The notes: generated by a model from the letters alone, not told the origin. A stretch of 64,000 nt of DNA from an uncultured bacterium (GCA_937951485.1 CALEDJ010000003.1:49663-113662); one strand, 5' to 3'. Positions 41,501-49,499 are shown, numbered from the stretch's first letter. Numbers and translations are program-made.

Positions 41501-41997
41501 GTGGGCTGCACGCCCGAAGCGGTCTTTTCTTCCAGCCGCCGTTCCACATAAAGTTCCTCGCCCTTCAGAAACACCACCGTTTCAAAAGGCGACGCGCCCA
41601 CTGACCGTGGCGCCCGCCACACGGTTTTTACGGCACCCTCTTCCAATACCGCTTCTTTGGCACCGTCGGCCTGCTGGACAGTTTTGGCCGCCCCCTGCTT
41701 CATCTCGTAATCCACCCGACTCATCGAGGTGAAACCGGGACATCCCACGCCGGGGGCGCCCAGCCGCAGAATCCGGCGTTCCAGCGCACCGTCGGCCCGG
41801 AAATGCAGCGATTCCGCCGCACCCATTTCCTGCGCGATTGCAATCAGCGCCTCATCCGACAAGGCCGTTCCCCCCTCCACCAACGCCGTATAAACCATCG
41901 TATCCGCCGCCCATCCGGGAATCCCCGCCAGCGTCAGCAGCACCACCAACCCCAGCGCCTGCGCCCTGCCACGCCCTGTTACACCGGAAAAACACAT
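38548..41997 (-). CDS. Large secreted multidomain protein with Gly-Glu linkers and C-terminal dockerin-like pair
   Basis: A 1149-residue protein with GAGGAGG upstream and a signal peptide (GLVVLLTLAGIPGWA). Its ~540-residue N-terminal region is of unknown fold. Residues about 545-690 form a nidogen/lectin-like sandwich (VGSNGYITFTEGD, VVVTWNQVRVDM). A first GE tract follows (about 692-708), then a region with a dockerin-like Asp-rich loop (YGDADLDGVCNLAEYRAF). After a second GE tract (about 907-919) comes a HYDIN-type Ig domain (LDLGAVFVGDCVTGIFTL). The third and longest GE tract (about 1020-1045) precedes a tandem C-terminal pair, HAADYNPANWKIEITELLRI and HSSDYNPQDWKISLSELLRA, each ending near GEDGFMPG or EDGYGPG. 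The pair looks EF-hand or dockerin-like and may mediate surface anchoring or assembly. The function of the whole is unknown. Confidence 0.8.
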   Translation of the reverse strand: MCFSGVTGRGRAQALGLVVLLTLAGIPGWAADTMVYTALVEGGTALSDEALIAIAQEMGAAESLHFRADGALERRILRLGAPGVGCPGFTSMSRVDYEMKQGAAKTVQQADGAKEAVLEEGAVKTVWRAPRSVGASPFETVVFLKGEELYVERRLEEKTASGVQPTMIRIDFATGSSLLQVFDRGAAAMANADDMPMGPAPETTVEPAAVSAWGDPAKAAQNQLVQFTAPAQGFNVGMDSGWWPGGGTEEPGGFVLQVRLRAVAAYTYMGNVQGYFWLVNEILKPGTAAGSWGYDFGAELFTKAAIDLGFIGINPIQFDIPYIPNFDLRTTAHDTFDTYLLDSVSTLHDATPRRNLFSVDIVALILGQVDIPDWLSWIPLSGGAAVDVSIAADGAMTCDAIRVSDGSIFTEEGQEIDVIVPEEGYQELATYDENAELAITLDFFPSLYLKVFSMRFDLPLFTIPWTPYEGPLDLPFNDAELNFSGTPSQGDVTDWFTERFIVNNDLSYKRIQFVPSIISNRYTACIDPATAYGTDPAGHTPLPLGDDAFVEITLSGGKTVWLYGVAYDTFYVGSNGYITFTEGDTAKSETYDNHFRLPRISGMFDDLKPQDGGTISWAQLPDRVVVTWNQVRVDMNFTGDTASFQIEMFWDGRIVITWLNLQMFDGLAGLSWGGGVPEGFRASNLSAYAPCLGGEGEGEGEGEGEGEGEPPPVCPQPCDIVCEGPGISAGMLNATIVIYDHRGADPFTADLTGNSMVDAAQAQLLDMVLSMPIAPTHCCVRAAWAANDALANQRLNTVNPIVFTIMPRNVLRTFIAGSLTIGEAGVLNTLSMVLTGLGAEMDLSDYDRSAELYLASYGDADLDGVCNLAEYRAFVSGPGDLLNFVLAAIDTSVAYNGGGCYPPCYEDIGEGEGEGEGEGEIIPDLQVVPPILDLGAVFVGDCVTGIFTLINNTEETIIGAASTEAPFIITTGFLYNIPPGARHEVVIRFCAIVPGFFVQPIMFTGGENPVHIIMANALPVEPEGEGEGGEGEGEGEGEGEGEGEGEGTPAPGFHAADYNPANWKIEITELLRIIQFFNTFGLHCASESEDGYGPGPGNTDCSPHSSDYNPQDWKISLSELLRAIQFYNSGGYHPSLDGEDGFMPGPAPE
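38862..38938 (-). repeat. Hexanucleotide repeat coding for a Gly-Glu linker
   Basis: A run of GGCGAA/GGCGAG units on the minus strand inside the large secreted protein. Two shorter runs lie at about 39241-39275 and 39872-39922. The tract is prone to slippage, which would change linker length without shifting frame. Confidence 0.85.
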
Positions 41998-42406
41998 AAC
42001 GATACCTCCTCAAGCATTATTTTACACCAACCTGTTTTGGCATAATTTCACCCCGCCTTTAACTCGCCCCCTCGCGCTTCACATTGAGCCTCTGGTTTGT
42101 TCCCGGATCATGCCCGCGCCTTCATCAAAAAGCGTAACAGAAAATCCCGCTTTTGTCAATGAAATTACTTTTAAGGCTTTTGCGAAAAGGGCGATCCGGG
42201 CCTCAGCCCCATCCGGATATTTCGCGCTCTCAAGCAAGAAAACAGTCCATTTCGCAAATGCCGGATACCCATAAATTCTTTGAAAAAGCCGCAGAAACCT
42301 GCTAATGTATGTGTCTTCGGGTCCCTTCCAACGGACTGCCGATCCATTCCGTTTTTTCACAGGATGTGGTCTTGAGTTGTTTTTTCGGATGATAAGGAGA
42401 ATCACC
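41998..42406. repeat. Divergent intergenic region with copy B of the TTTGCGAA element
   Basis: The gap between the secreted protein and fmdB. 42173-42262 is copy B of the element: AAGGCTTTTGCGAAAA on the left and CCATTTCGCAAATGCC on the right. Read on the minus strand its end (GGCATTTGCGAAATGGACTG) closely matches copy C. A minus-strand frame of 118 codons spans it, but it also covers the fmdB ribosome site, so I do not call it a gene. Confidence 0.55.
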
Positions 42407-42712
42407 GTGCCGACATATACATACACCTGCCGCAAATGCGGCCATCAATTTGATCTTTTCCATTCGATTTCGGCGACGATCCGCGTGAAATGCGAACGGT
42501 GCAAAGGGCCGTGCGACCGGCTGTTGGGTATCGGTGCGGGCATCATATTCAAGGGCAGCGGTTTCTACGAGACGGATTACAAAAACAAAAAGGGGGCGCC
42601 GCCGGAGAAGGGGGCGGAATCGAAAGTTGCGGCAAAATCCGAGGGCGCTTCGGAAGTGAAGCCTGCACCGAAATCAGAAAGCAGACCGGCGAAAGCGGCG
42701 GCCAACGATTGA
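42407..42712 (+). CDS. FmdB-family zinc-ribbon protein
   Basis: A 101-residue protein with a GTG start at 42407 and AAGGAG 7 nt upstream. The N-terminal part is the FmdB/CxxC zinc ribbon: PTYTYTCRKCGHQFDLFHSI, then KCERCKGPCDRLL, and the family's FKGSGFYETDYK. The C-terminal ~40 residues are a Lys/Ala/Glu-rich disordered tail. FmdB proteins are small, near-universal in these phyla and of unknown role despite the name (putative regulator of formamidase). Confidence 0.9.
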   Translation: MPTYTYTCRKCGHQFDLFHSISATIRVKCERCKGPCDRLLGIGAGIIFKGSGFYETDYKNKKGAPPEKGAESKVAAKSEGASEVKPAPKSESRPAKAAAND

Positions 42713-42804
42713 GTCGCGGCAAGTCGCACTGCGCATAAACGCGGGGATGATTATTCGTTACGTTTTGGCCGACTGGCGTAATCTTTGGAATCAACACACA
42801 TAAC

Positions 42805-42908
42805 GAGGCATTTGCGAAGTGGACTGTTTCCGGGCATGAGAACACGAAATACCGCGGTTTTTAGCCGGGACTCAGGTCCCTGACAACTATTGAATTTGCA
42901 AATGCCTC
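42805..42908. repeat. Copy C of the GGCATTTGCGAA/TTTGCAAATGCC element
   Basis: About 104 nt with inverted ends GAGGCATTTGCGAAGTGG and TTTGCAAATGCCTC. The first ~45 nt match copy B in reverse orientation, including GGACTGTTT and a CGAAATA block. A small internal hairpin reads GGGACTCAGGTCCC. Confidence 0.6.
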
Positions 42909-42924
42909 ATAACACTTTCTTTTC

Positions 42925-43027
42925 GTCATTGCGATCGGTGCGGCGCACAGCGCCGCTGAGCGAAGGTAATCTGAGGCGCACGGTATATCCAGATTGCCGC
43001 GCTGCGCCGCGCTGCGCCCGCAATGAG
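42925..43027. repeat. GTCATTGCGA...GCAATGA repeat element
   Basis: An inverted-end module of about 100 nt beginning GTCATTGCGATCGG and ending CGCCCGCAATGA, with GAAGGTAATCT and CCAGATTGCCG in between. This is a well-known intergenic repeat type in many bacterial phyla. It separates copy C from the argD ribosome site. Confidence 0.6.
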
Positions 43028-43102
43028 GGAGTTATGCGCAGCGATTCAGTCGGCTGAAATGTCACGATTGTTCCAGACCGGAAAGTGGAGGAAGTATTGA
43101 GG

Positions 43103-44296
43103 ATGAACACCGCCGAAATTCAAGCGCTGAATGACGCCTGTATCATCAACACCTATGGCGCAAGGAAACTGGCGATTGCTCGAGGCGAGGGCGCAACGCT
43201 CTGGGACGCGGACGGCAGGGAATACCTGGATTGTTTCGCGGGGATAGCCGTGTGCAATCTGGGGCATTGTCACCCCGCTGTGACGGAAGCCATCCGCGAT
43301 CAGGCGGGCAAACTGTTGCATGTGTCCAACCTCTACTACATCGAGCAGCAGGCGCGTCTGGCGCAGTTGTTGTCGCAGCACTGCTTCGCACAGAAATGGT
43401 TTTTCTGCAACGGCGGAGCGGAGGCGAATGAGGCGGCCATCAAGATCACACGGCGCTATTGGGCGCAAAAGGGCACGCCGAAACCGCATATTGTCACGGC
43501 GGACCAGTCGTTTCACGGCCGGACCATGGCCACCATCACGGCCACGGGCCAGCCGAAATACCATCAAGGCTTCGAACCGATGGTGCCGGGTTTCCGTTAT
43601 GTGCCGTTCAATGACCTCGCGGCTTTGGAAGCGGCCATCACGCCGGAAGTGGGTGCGGTGATGCTGGAGCCGATCCAGGGCGAGGGTGGCGTGCGCATGC
43701 CCGCGGACGGCTATCTCCGCGCGGTGCGCGAGTTGTGCGATGCGCGCGGGATTCTCCTGATTTTCGATGAAGTGCAGACCGGCCTCGGTCGGACCGGCCC
43801 GCTTTTCGCGCACCAGGATTTCGGCATTCAGCCTGACATCATGACGCTGGCGAAGGGGCTGGCGAACGGCGTGCCCATCGGCGCGATGGGCTGCACCGAC
43901 GAAGTGGCGCAGGGCTTCAGCCCCGGCGCGCACGCCTGCACCTTTGGTGGGAACCCGCTGAGTTGCGCGGCGGCCCTCGCCACACTGGAAACGCTCACCG
44001 GCCCCGGCTTTCTGGATCGCGCCAAGGCGGTAGGCAATTCATTCATGGACCAATTGAAGGCGCTTGCCGCCGAACATCCGCAGATTGTCGAGGTTCGCGG
44101 CAAAGGGCTGATGATTGGCGTCGAGTTCAAGGAGCCCGTGGCGCCGCTGATCACGCGGATGATCGAATCGGGCATCATCTGCGGACCGGCGGGACCGAAC
44201 GTGCTGCGTTTCCTGCCGCCGCTCATTGTCACGGAAGAACAGATGGCTCGGGTGGTATCCGTGCTGGCGGCATGTCTGGGAGAACTGGGATGGTAA
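43103..44296 (+). CDS. argD: Acetylornithine aminotransferase
   Basis: A 397-residue class III PLP aminotransferase that converts N-acetylglutamate semialdehyde to N-acetylornithine in arginine synthesis. The start at 43103 has GGAGGA 10 nt upstream. Marks are DCFAGIAVCNLGHCHP, FFCNGGAEANEAAIK, SFHGRTMATITATGQ, LEPIQGEGGV, LIFDEVQTGLGRTG and the PLP lysine in TLAKGLANGVPIGAM. It is the first gene of argD-argF, overlapping argF by 7 nt, with argG downstream. The context fixes the role better than sequence alone, since ArgD and GabT are related. Confidence 0.93.
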   Translation: MNTAEIQALNDACIINTYGARKLAIARGEGATLWDADGREYLDCFAGIAVCNLGHCHPAVTEAIRDQAGKLLHVSNLYYIEQQARLAQLLSQHCFAQKWFFCNGGAEANEAAIKITRRYWAQKGTPKPHIVTADQSFHGRTMATITATGQPKYHQGFEPMVPGFRYVPFNDLAALEAAITPEVGAVMLEPIQGEGGVRMPADGYLRAVRELCDARGILLIFDEVQTGLGRTGPLFAHQDFGIQPDIMTLAKGLANGVPIGAMGCTDEVAQGFSPGAHACTFGGNPLSCAAALATLETLTGPGFLDRAKAVGNSFMDQLKALAAEHPQIVEVRGKGLMIGVEFKEPVAPLITRMIESGIICGPAGPNVLRFLPPLIVTEEQMARVVSVLAACLGELGW

Positions 44297-45195
44297 AGGA
44301 TTTTATCTGCCTCCTGGATTACTCGTCCGAGGAGATTCTTGGCTTTCTCGACTTTGCGGACGAACTGAAGCGGGAACACAAGGAGGGAACGGCGCGGCCG
44401 CTGCTGGCGGGCAAGGTGCTGGCCATGATCTTTGAAAAACCCAGCCTGCGCACCCGCCTGACGTTCCAGATCGGCATGTTTCAACTCGGCGGCTTCGGCG
44501 TGCTCATTGACACCCGGCTCGGCGAGCGCGAATCCGTCCCGGATGTGGCCCGCAACCTCGAGCGCTGGGCCGACGGGATCATGGCGCGCACCTACCGGCA
44601 CAGCGATCTGCTGACCCTGGCCGAGCACGCCGTCGTGCCGGTCATCAACGCGCTGACGGACAAACTGCACCCCTGTCAGATTCTGGCCGACAGCCAGACG
44701 CTGCGCGAGCATCTCGGCCCCGATTTCGGCAGCATGAAACTCGCTTTTGTGGGCGACGGCAACAATGTCTTCAATTCCTGGCTGAGTTTTGCGGCGCGAT
44801 TGCCGCTGAATGTGACGCTCGTCTGCCCCCCCGGATATGAGTGCGACCCGGAAATCCTGGCACGGGCGCGCGAAACGGCCAAAGGATGCATCGAAATCAC
44901 GCACGACCTGGAAGCGGGGTTGAAGGATGCCGACGCGGTCTATACCGACGTGTGGGCGAGCATGGGGCAGGAGGATGAAGCCGCGGAACGCGAACGCGCC
45001 TTTGCGCCCTACCAGGTGAATGCGCGCGTCATGGCGATGGCACGGCCCGGCGCGCTGTTCATGCACTGCCTGCCCGCGCACCGCGGCAGCGAAGTCACCG
45101 ATGATGTCATTGATGCGCCGACCTCCGTCGTCTTCGACCAGGCCGAAAACCGGCTTCACGCGCAGAAGGCGGTGCTGGCAACCCTTATGCGCTGA
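44290..45195 (+). CDS. argF: Ornithine carbamoyltransferase
   Basis: A 301-residue enzyme making citrulline from ornithine and carbamoyl phosphate. Marks are the carbamoyl-phosphate loop EKPSLRTRLTFQ (SxRTR), TDKLHPCQILAD (HPxQ), GDGNNVFNSWL and HCLPAHRG. The ATG lies inside the argD end (ATGGTAA), so the two are coupled. Length is normal. The ornithine-side loop is intact, with no sign of the N-acetyl variant. Confidence 0.95.
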   Translation: MVKDFICLLDYSSEEILGFLDFADELKREHKEGTARPLLAGKVLAMIFEKPSLRTRLTFQIGMFQLGGFGVLIDTRLGERESVPDVARNLERWADGIMARTYRHSDLLTLAEHAVVPVINALTDKLHPCQILADSQTLREHLGPDFGSMKLAFVGDGNNVFNSWLSFAARLPLNVTLVCPPGYECDPEILARARETAKGCIEITHDLEAGLKDADAVYTDVWASMGQEDEAAERERAFAPYQVNARVMAMARPGALFMHCLPAHRGSEVTDDVIDAPTSVVFDQAENRLHAQKAVLATLMR

Positions 45196-45203
45196 AGGAT
45201 GCC

Positions 45204-45310
45204 CGGCGGCAATCGCATGCTGACGCATGAACAACATACATTGGCAGCGCCGCGCGGCGGCAATGGCATGCTGACGCATGAACAAAATAGAATATACATT
45301 GGCTGAGCGC
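45204..45310 (+). repeat. Two tandem ~50-nt repeats between argF and argG
   Basis: GGCGGCAATCGCATGCTGAC with CGCATGAACAA, and its near-copy GGCGGCAATGGCATGCTGAC with CGCATGAACAA, each followed by ACATTGGC. The gap has no other feature before the argG ribosome site (AAGGA). Confidence 0.6.
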
Positions 45311-45372
45311 CCCCAAAGCATAGACGGAAACACGACACGCCTCCGGGCGTCAGGATAAGGATACACATCATC

Positions 45373-46596
45373 ATGGCAGAGAACATCAAAAGAATCGTCT
45401 TGGCCTATTCCGGCGGACTTGACACATCCATTATTCTGAAATGGCTCCAGGAAACGTACAAGGCCGAGGTCATCGCCTTCATCGCGGACATCGGCCAGGG
45501 GGAGGAAACCGAACCCGCCCGGGAAAAAGCGCTGGCCACCGGCGCATCGCAGGCGATCGTCAAGGACCTCAAGCGCGAATTCGTGCGGGATTTCGTCTTT
45601 CCCGCCATGCGCGCCAACGCCATCTATGAGGGTGGTTACCTGCTGGGCACCAGCGTGGCGCGCCCGCTCATCGCCAAGGCGCAGATGGAAGTCTATCGCG
45701 ACACCGCCGCCGACGCCGTATCGCACGGCGCGACCGGCAAGGGAAATGACCAGGTGCGCTTCGAACTCACCTGCATGGCCATTGACCCCAATGTCCGCAT
45801 CATTGCGCCGTGGCGCGATGCGAAGTGGACGCTCAACAGTCGCGAGAAGATGATCGCTTACGCGCAGAAGCACGCCATACCCGTGCCGGTGAGCAAGGCC
45901 AGGCCGTATTCGTCCGATCGCAATCTGCTGCACATCTCCTTCGAGGGCGGCATTCTCGAAGACCCCTGGGCCGAAGCGCCGGAGGACATGTTTGTGCTGT
46001 CGGTGGACCCGCGCGAAGCGCCCGACAAGCCCACCCATGTCGAGGTCGCATTCGAGGAAGGCTGGCCCGTCGCCGTGGATGGTGACCGCCTGCCGCCCGA
46101 AGCGCTGCTCGCGCGGCTCAACGAACTCGGCGGCGCGAATGGGGTCGGCCGCGTGGACATCGTCGAGAACCGTTTCGTCGGGATGAAATCGCGCGGGGTC
46201 TATGAGACCCCCGGCGGCACGATCCTCTACGCCGCGCACCGCGCCGTGGAATCCATCACCATGGACCGGGAGGTCATGCTCCAGCGCGACCAGTTGTCGC
46301 CGAAAATCGCGCAACTCATCTACAACGGCTTCTGGTATTCCCCGGAAATGGAGGCGATCATGGCCTTCGTGGACAAAAGCCAGGAAAACGTCACCGGCAC
46401 GGCGCGCCTGCGCCTCTACAAAGGCCATTGCATGGTGGTTGGACGCCGCGCCGAGAAGTCCCTCTTCGACCCGCGCATCTGCACCTTTGAGGAAGACGAA
46501 GGCGCCTATGATCAGGCCGATGCCACCGGCTTCATCCGGCTCAACGCCCTGCGCCTCCGCGTCCGCAACAACGCCGGATTCTTCAAGGGCGCGTAG
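45373..46596 (+). CDS. argG: Argininosuccinate synthase
   Basis: A 407-residue ATP-dependent enzyme joining citrulline and aspartate. Marks are the PP-loop [17 protein letters not shown], the citrulline/aspartate block [31 protein letters not shown] and [18 protein letters not shown]. Length and domains are those of the standard bacterial form. It follows argF after 177 nt that hold a tandem repeat. No argH is seen in the window. Confidence 0.96.
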   Translation: MAENIKRIVLAYSGGLDTSIILKWLQETYKAEVIAFIADIGQGEETEPAREKALATGASQAIVKDLKREFVRDFVFPAMRANAIYEGGYLLGTSVARPLIAKAQMEVYRDTAADAVSHGATGKGNDQVRFELTCMAIDPNVRIIAPWRDAKWTLNSREKMIAYAQKHAIPVPVSKARPYSSDRNLLHISFEGGILEDPWAEAPEDMFVLSVDPREAPDKPTHVEVAFEEGWPVAVDGDRLPPEALLARLNELGGANGVGRVDIVENRFVGMKSRGVYETPGGTILYAAHRAVESITMDREVMLQRDQLSPKIAQLIYNGFWYSPEMEAIMAFVDKSQENVTGTARLRLYKGHCMVVGRRAEKSLFDPRICTFEEDEGAYDQADATGFIRLNALRLRVRNNAGFFKGA

Positions 46597-46869
46597 ACAC
46601 TGGGTCCCGGTGTTCCGAAAAAGTGCGCATAGGCGCGTGGAAAGGTGCAGGGGGATTTGCATTATTTCGGGATGTTGTGGTAAATATTGACAAAAAGAAC
46701 CTGATTTCAGGCGGAAAGAACCCATGCAGGCGATACGAATGACAAAGCGCGGAACGATATGGCGCACCGCAGGCGCGATGTTTACGGTGAATCATCGAAT
46801 TCCATCGCGGGTTCTTCCCCTGGGGCGAGAAACAATGAGGTAACGTAAGCCCAAATATACGGCAAACTC
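46597..46869. other. Gap after argG
   Basis: No gene is supported. TTGACA occurs at 46687-46692 without a matching -10. The region leads into the hairpin at 46870. It may be the untranslated leader of the following small gene. Confidence 0.3.
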
Positions 46870-46908
46870 ACCGCCGCAGGCAGAACCCAAGAGCCTGCGG
46901 CGGTTTTC
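46870..46908 (+). terminator. Terminator/attenuator hairpin upstream of the sigma-like gene
   Basis: A perfect 12-bp stem (ACCGCCGCAGGC / GCCTGCGGCGGT) with an 11-nt loop, followed by TTTTCG. It lies 270 nt past argG and 190 nt before the next start, so it may be either the arg terminator or a leader attenuator. Confidence 0.6.
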
Positions 46909-47098
46909 GTTCGGATGTGCGCCCGGCGGCGCGCCTGAGGCAAGGAAATGCAGCAAAGAAAAGGAACAACGACCGTGATGAAGAAGCACATGACCACGCG
47001 AATTACGTGCGGTGCGGTGTTTCGACACGCACGCGCCTGGGCGGCGGATGACATTTCGGCGATGGGTTTGAGGCAGCGACTATCAGGAGTTTACGACG

Positions 47099-47521
47099 AT
47101 GGCACAGTTCAATCCGGTATTCTGGGAAATCCCGACCGATGTTGCCGCGCTTGACCGGGTTCCGGCGAGCGCGGGGTTGTGGTACGAGACGGACGTGGAT
47201 CGGCAGCGGCGCGGCGCTTTTCAGGACTTCTGTCGCGCGGTAAGCCCGGCGGTGCATTCGTTGATTGACGCGAAACTCACCGGACGCCAGCAGGAAGTTT
47301 TGAAACTGTACTATTACTATGGAAAAACCCAGGAAGACATCGCAGCCATCCTCAACCTGACGCAGTCCACCGTGAGCCGGCACTTGTTCGGCACGGCGCG
47401 CGGCGGGAAGAAAGTCGGCGGCGCGATTCCCAAGTTGCGCAAGGCGATTGATTCCGCGAAAATCCCTGAAATCAATGCCGCTCTGGACACGCTTCAGGAG
47501 GCCTTGGCGCAAGCCGTATAG
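47099..47521 (+). CDS. Orphan sigma-70 region 4-type HTH protein
   Basis: A 140-residue protein starting behind AGGAG (8-9 nt upstream). Residues about 60-100 are a sigma-region-4/LuxR-like helix-turn-helix: LTGRQQEVLKLYYYYGKTQE, then DIAAILNLTQSTVSRHLFG. There is no region 2, so it is not a full sigma factor. The N-terminal part (FNPVFWEIPTDVAALDRVPA) is unknown. A basic GTARGGKKVGGAIPKLRKAI stretch follows the HTH. It likely binds DNA as a small regulator. It stands between the arg genes and the OmpA-family gene. Confidence 0.72.
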   Translation: MAQFNPVFWEIPTDVAALDRVPASAGLWYETDVDRQRRGAFQDFCRAVSPAVHSLIDAKLTGRQQEVLKLYYYYGKTQEDIAAILNLTQSTVSRHLFGTARGGKKVGGAIPKLRKAIDSAKIPEINAALDTLQEALAQAV

Positions 47522-47672
47522 GTCCGCGGAAATTTGTGGCGTTTGACAGGCGTTTATGCAGAAGATGAAACTGTGGCTTCGGATAGGTTATACTAGTGCT
47601 GGATGGGGATGCCTTCGAGGTCACGCACGAAGCCGTCCGAACATCCAAATTCGCCGAAGATTTGAAAATTGC

Positions 47673-47701
47673 TTGACAATCTTCGCGAATTGTGGTTAAA
47701 T
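47673..47701 (+). promoter_or_regulatory. Sigma-70 promoter of the OmpA-family gene
   Basis: A perfect TTGACA (47673-47678), a 17-nt spacer, then TTAAAT (47696-47701), about 75 nt before the start at 47782. Confidence 0.65.
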
Positions 47702-47781
47702 GTCCGTCATAGGAATTGGAAACGGACCCGAGGGATATGGTTGTTGCTTTTTGGGTGTGCGTGCAGCAAGAAGGAGAAGCG

Positions 47782-48447
47782 ATGATGAAGAAAATGCTTA
47801 TGCTGGTGATGGTGGCCGTGCTGGCAGGCGCTGGGGCGCCTGCAACAGCCGCAATAGACTGGGAGGACATGTCGTGGTGGGGCAACACGGGCGCCACGCC
47901 GGACCCCGTTCCGGATGATCTCGGACGCTCCGGATCGTGGTGGTTCCCGACGACGCCCGCCTCCAACGTGGATGATCAGGAACTTTGGGGCAATCGTGGC
48001 GTAGTGTATTTCATCAAGGCGGAAGCGCCTGAACCGCCTGCGCAGCCATCTCCTCCTCCTCCGCCACCGCCACCGCCTCCCGCGCCGCCGAAGGTGCAGC
48101 GCACAGCGATCATTTTGAACAACGTCCTGTTCGGCTTTGACCAGTCCGTGTTAACGGCGCAGGGCAAGGCGGAAATTGACAAGTTGATCGCCGAGATGAA
48201 GAAGTATCCGAAGGATACGGTGATCATCGAAGGGCATACGTGCAGCATCGGCACGGCGGAATACAACATGGGCCTTGGTCAGCGTCGTGCGAACGCCGTC
48301 AAGGCGTACATGGTGCAGAACGGGATTGACGAAAGCCGCATCCAGACGGTGAGTTACGGCTTGACGCGGCCGGCAGTGCCCAATGACACGCCCGCCAACC
48401 GCGCCCTGAACCGTCGCGCCGAATTCAAGATCACGATAGTGGACTGA
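47782..48447 (+). CDS. OmpA-family peptidoglycan-binding protein with Pro-rich linker
   Basis: A 221-residue exported protein, start behind AAGGAG, signal MLMLVMVAVLAGAGAPATA. A short Trp-rich segment (WEDMSWWGNTGATPDP) is followed by a run of about ten prolines, then an OmpA C-terminal domain: NNVLFGFDQSVLTAQGKAEI, IIEGHTCSIGTAEYNMGLGQ, RRANAVKAYMV and NRALNRRAEFKI. NMGLGQRRA and NRR give the diaminopimelate-binding pattern (Asp and Arg region). There is no beta-barrel, so it is probably periplasmic and tethers the envelope to peptidoglycan. It has its own promoter and terminator. Confidence 0.88.
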   Translation: MMKKMLMLVMVAVLAGAGAPATAAIDWEDMSWWGNTGATPDPVPDDLGRSGSWWFPTTPASNVDDQELWGNRGVVYFIKAEAPEPPAQPSPPPPPPPPPPAPPKVQRTAIILNNVLFGFDQSVLTAQGKAEIDKLIAEMKKYPKDTVIIEGHTCSIGTAEYNMGLGQRRANAVKAYMVQNGIDESRIQTVSYGLTRPAVPNDTPANRALNRRAEFKITIVD

Positions 48448-48491
48448 GGCTGAAACGGCCCACTTGATGGCAGTGATTGGGGAATGTATTG

Positions 48492-48528
48492 TGCGGCCCC
48501 GGTGTCGTGACGCTGGGGCCGCATTTTT
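48492..48528 (+). terminator. Rho-independent terminator of the OmpA-family gene
   Basis: A perfect 9-bp stem TGCGGCCCC / GGGGCCGCA with a 14-nt loop is followed by TTTTT. It lies 45 nt past the stop and 21 nt before the recombinase start. Confidence 0.85.
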
Positions 48529-48548
48529 CATTCCCCGGGAATCACGGG

Positions 48549-49481
48549 ATGGTTGAGAGCGATAACACCCACAAAGCATCTCAATCAGGGGACGGCGCCT
48601 CGCTGTCCGCATTGCTCGACAATTTTCTCGAAACCGCCGTTTTCGAAGCGGGCCTCGCCGACCGAACGGTCGCCGCGTATGCGGGGGACTTGCGGTGTTA
48701 TCTGGATTTCCTGGAAGAAAACGGCGTCGGGGCCGCCGGCGACATTGTCCGGGAGGATATCCTTGACCATGTGGGCTTTCTCGTGGCGCAAGGGTTGACG
48801 GTGCGTTCCATCACGCGCAAGATCAGCGCCATCCGTCGTTTCCACCGCTTCCTGCACGATGAGGGGCTTGCTCCTGCAAACCCCGCCGCCGATTTCGACT
48901 CCCCCCGACTGATGAAACGTCTCCCGCGCGCGCTCACCGGCGAGGAAGTCGAACGTCTGATCGCCGCGCCCGAAAATGATCCGGAAGACGGCGTGCGGGA
49001 TGCGGCCATCCTCGAACTGTTTTATTCCTGCGGGCTGCGCATCTCCGAACTGGCCGCGCTCGCCGTGCGCGACGTGGCGTTGGAGGAAAGCGCCGTGCGT
49101 GTGCGCGGCAAGGGCGGCAGGGTGCGCCTCGCGCCCATGGGCGAGCGCGCCATCCACAAGACCGCCGCGTGGCTGCGCCGCCGCGCCGAACTCAAGCCCC
49201 GCGACGACGCGCTGTTCCTGTCGCGGCGGGGCCGCCGCATGGGCCGCACGTCAGTGTGGACGGTGGTGAAGCGCCATGCGCGCGCCGCCAACATCCGGCA
49301 GAACGTCACGCCGCACATGCTGCGTCATTCGTTCGCCACGCATCTGCTCGACAACGGCGCCGATCTGCGCGCCGTGCAGGAAATGCTCGGCCACGCCGAC
49401 ATCAGCACGACACAGATTTACACCCACGTGAGCGTGGAACGCCTCAGCCGCGCCCACAAGCAATTCCACCCCCGCGCCTGA
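48549..49481 (+). CDS. Tyrosine recombinase of the XerC/XerD type
   Basis: A 310-residue site-specific recombinase with the usual Xer length. The SAM-like N-terminal domain (FLETAVFEAGLADRTVAAYA, RKISAIRRFHRFLHDEG) precedes the catalytic domain with LFYSCGLRISELAAL (first Arg), the HMLRHSFATHLLDNGA box (His-x-x-Arg), GHADISTTQIYTH (His and catalytic Tyr). It probably resolves chromosome dimers; there is no adjacent phage or integron gene, and a dif site was not found. ATG at 48549 has only a weak ribosome site. XerC versus XerD cannot be told. Confidence 0.9.
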   Translation: MVESDNTHKASQSGDGASLSALLDNFLETAVFEAGLADRTVAAYAGDLRCYLDFLEENGVGAAGDIVREDILDHVGFLVAQGLTVRSITRKISAIRRFHRFLHDEGLAPANPAADFDSPRLMKRLPRALTGEEVERLIAAPENDPEDGVRDAAILELFYSCGLRISELAALAVRDVALEESAVRVRGKGGRVRLAPMGERAIHKTAAWLRRRAELKPRDDALFLSRRGRRMGRTSVWTVVKRHARAANIRQNVTPHMLRHSFATHLLDNGADLRAVQEMLGHADISTTQIYTHVSVERLSRAHKQFHPRA

Positions 49482-49499
49482 AATCCAGGTGGGCGCTTG

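Noticed and set aside
42079-42435. A 118-codon minus-strand frame (AFAKWTVFLLESAKYPDG region)
   Set aside because: It runs through repeat copy B and over the fmdB start region. The protein-like stretch is the translated repeat.
45204-45310. CRISPR array
   Set aside because: Only two units, no regular spacers and no cas genes in the window.
43828-46767. A 979-codon open frame on the minus strand opposite argD-argF-argG
   Set aside because: It lies wholly antisense to three certain genes, has no recognisable domain, and is the usual by-product of GC-rich codon use.
46978-47154. A short plus-strand frame (MKKHMTTRITCGAVFRHARA) before the sigma-like gene
   Set aside because: It overlaps the next gene by more than 50 nt, has no family resemblance, and its start is no better than others nearby.
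48549-49481. Integron or prophage at the tyrosine recombinase
   Set aside because: The protein has Xer length and motifs. No attC-like array, phage genes or tRNA target are next to it.
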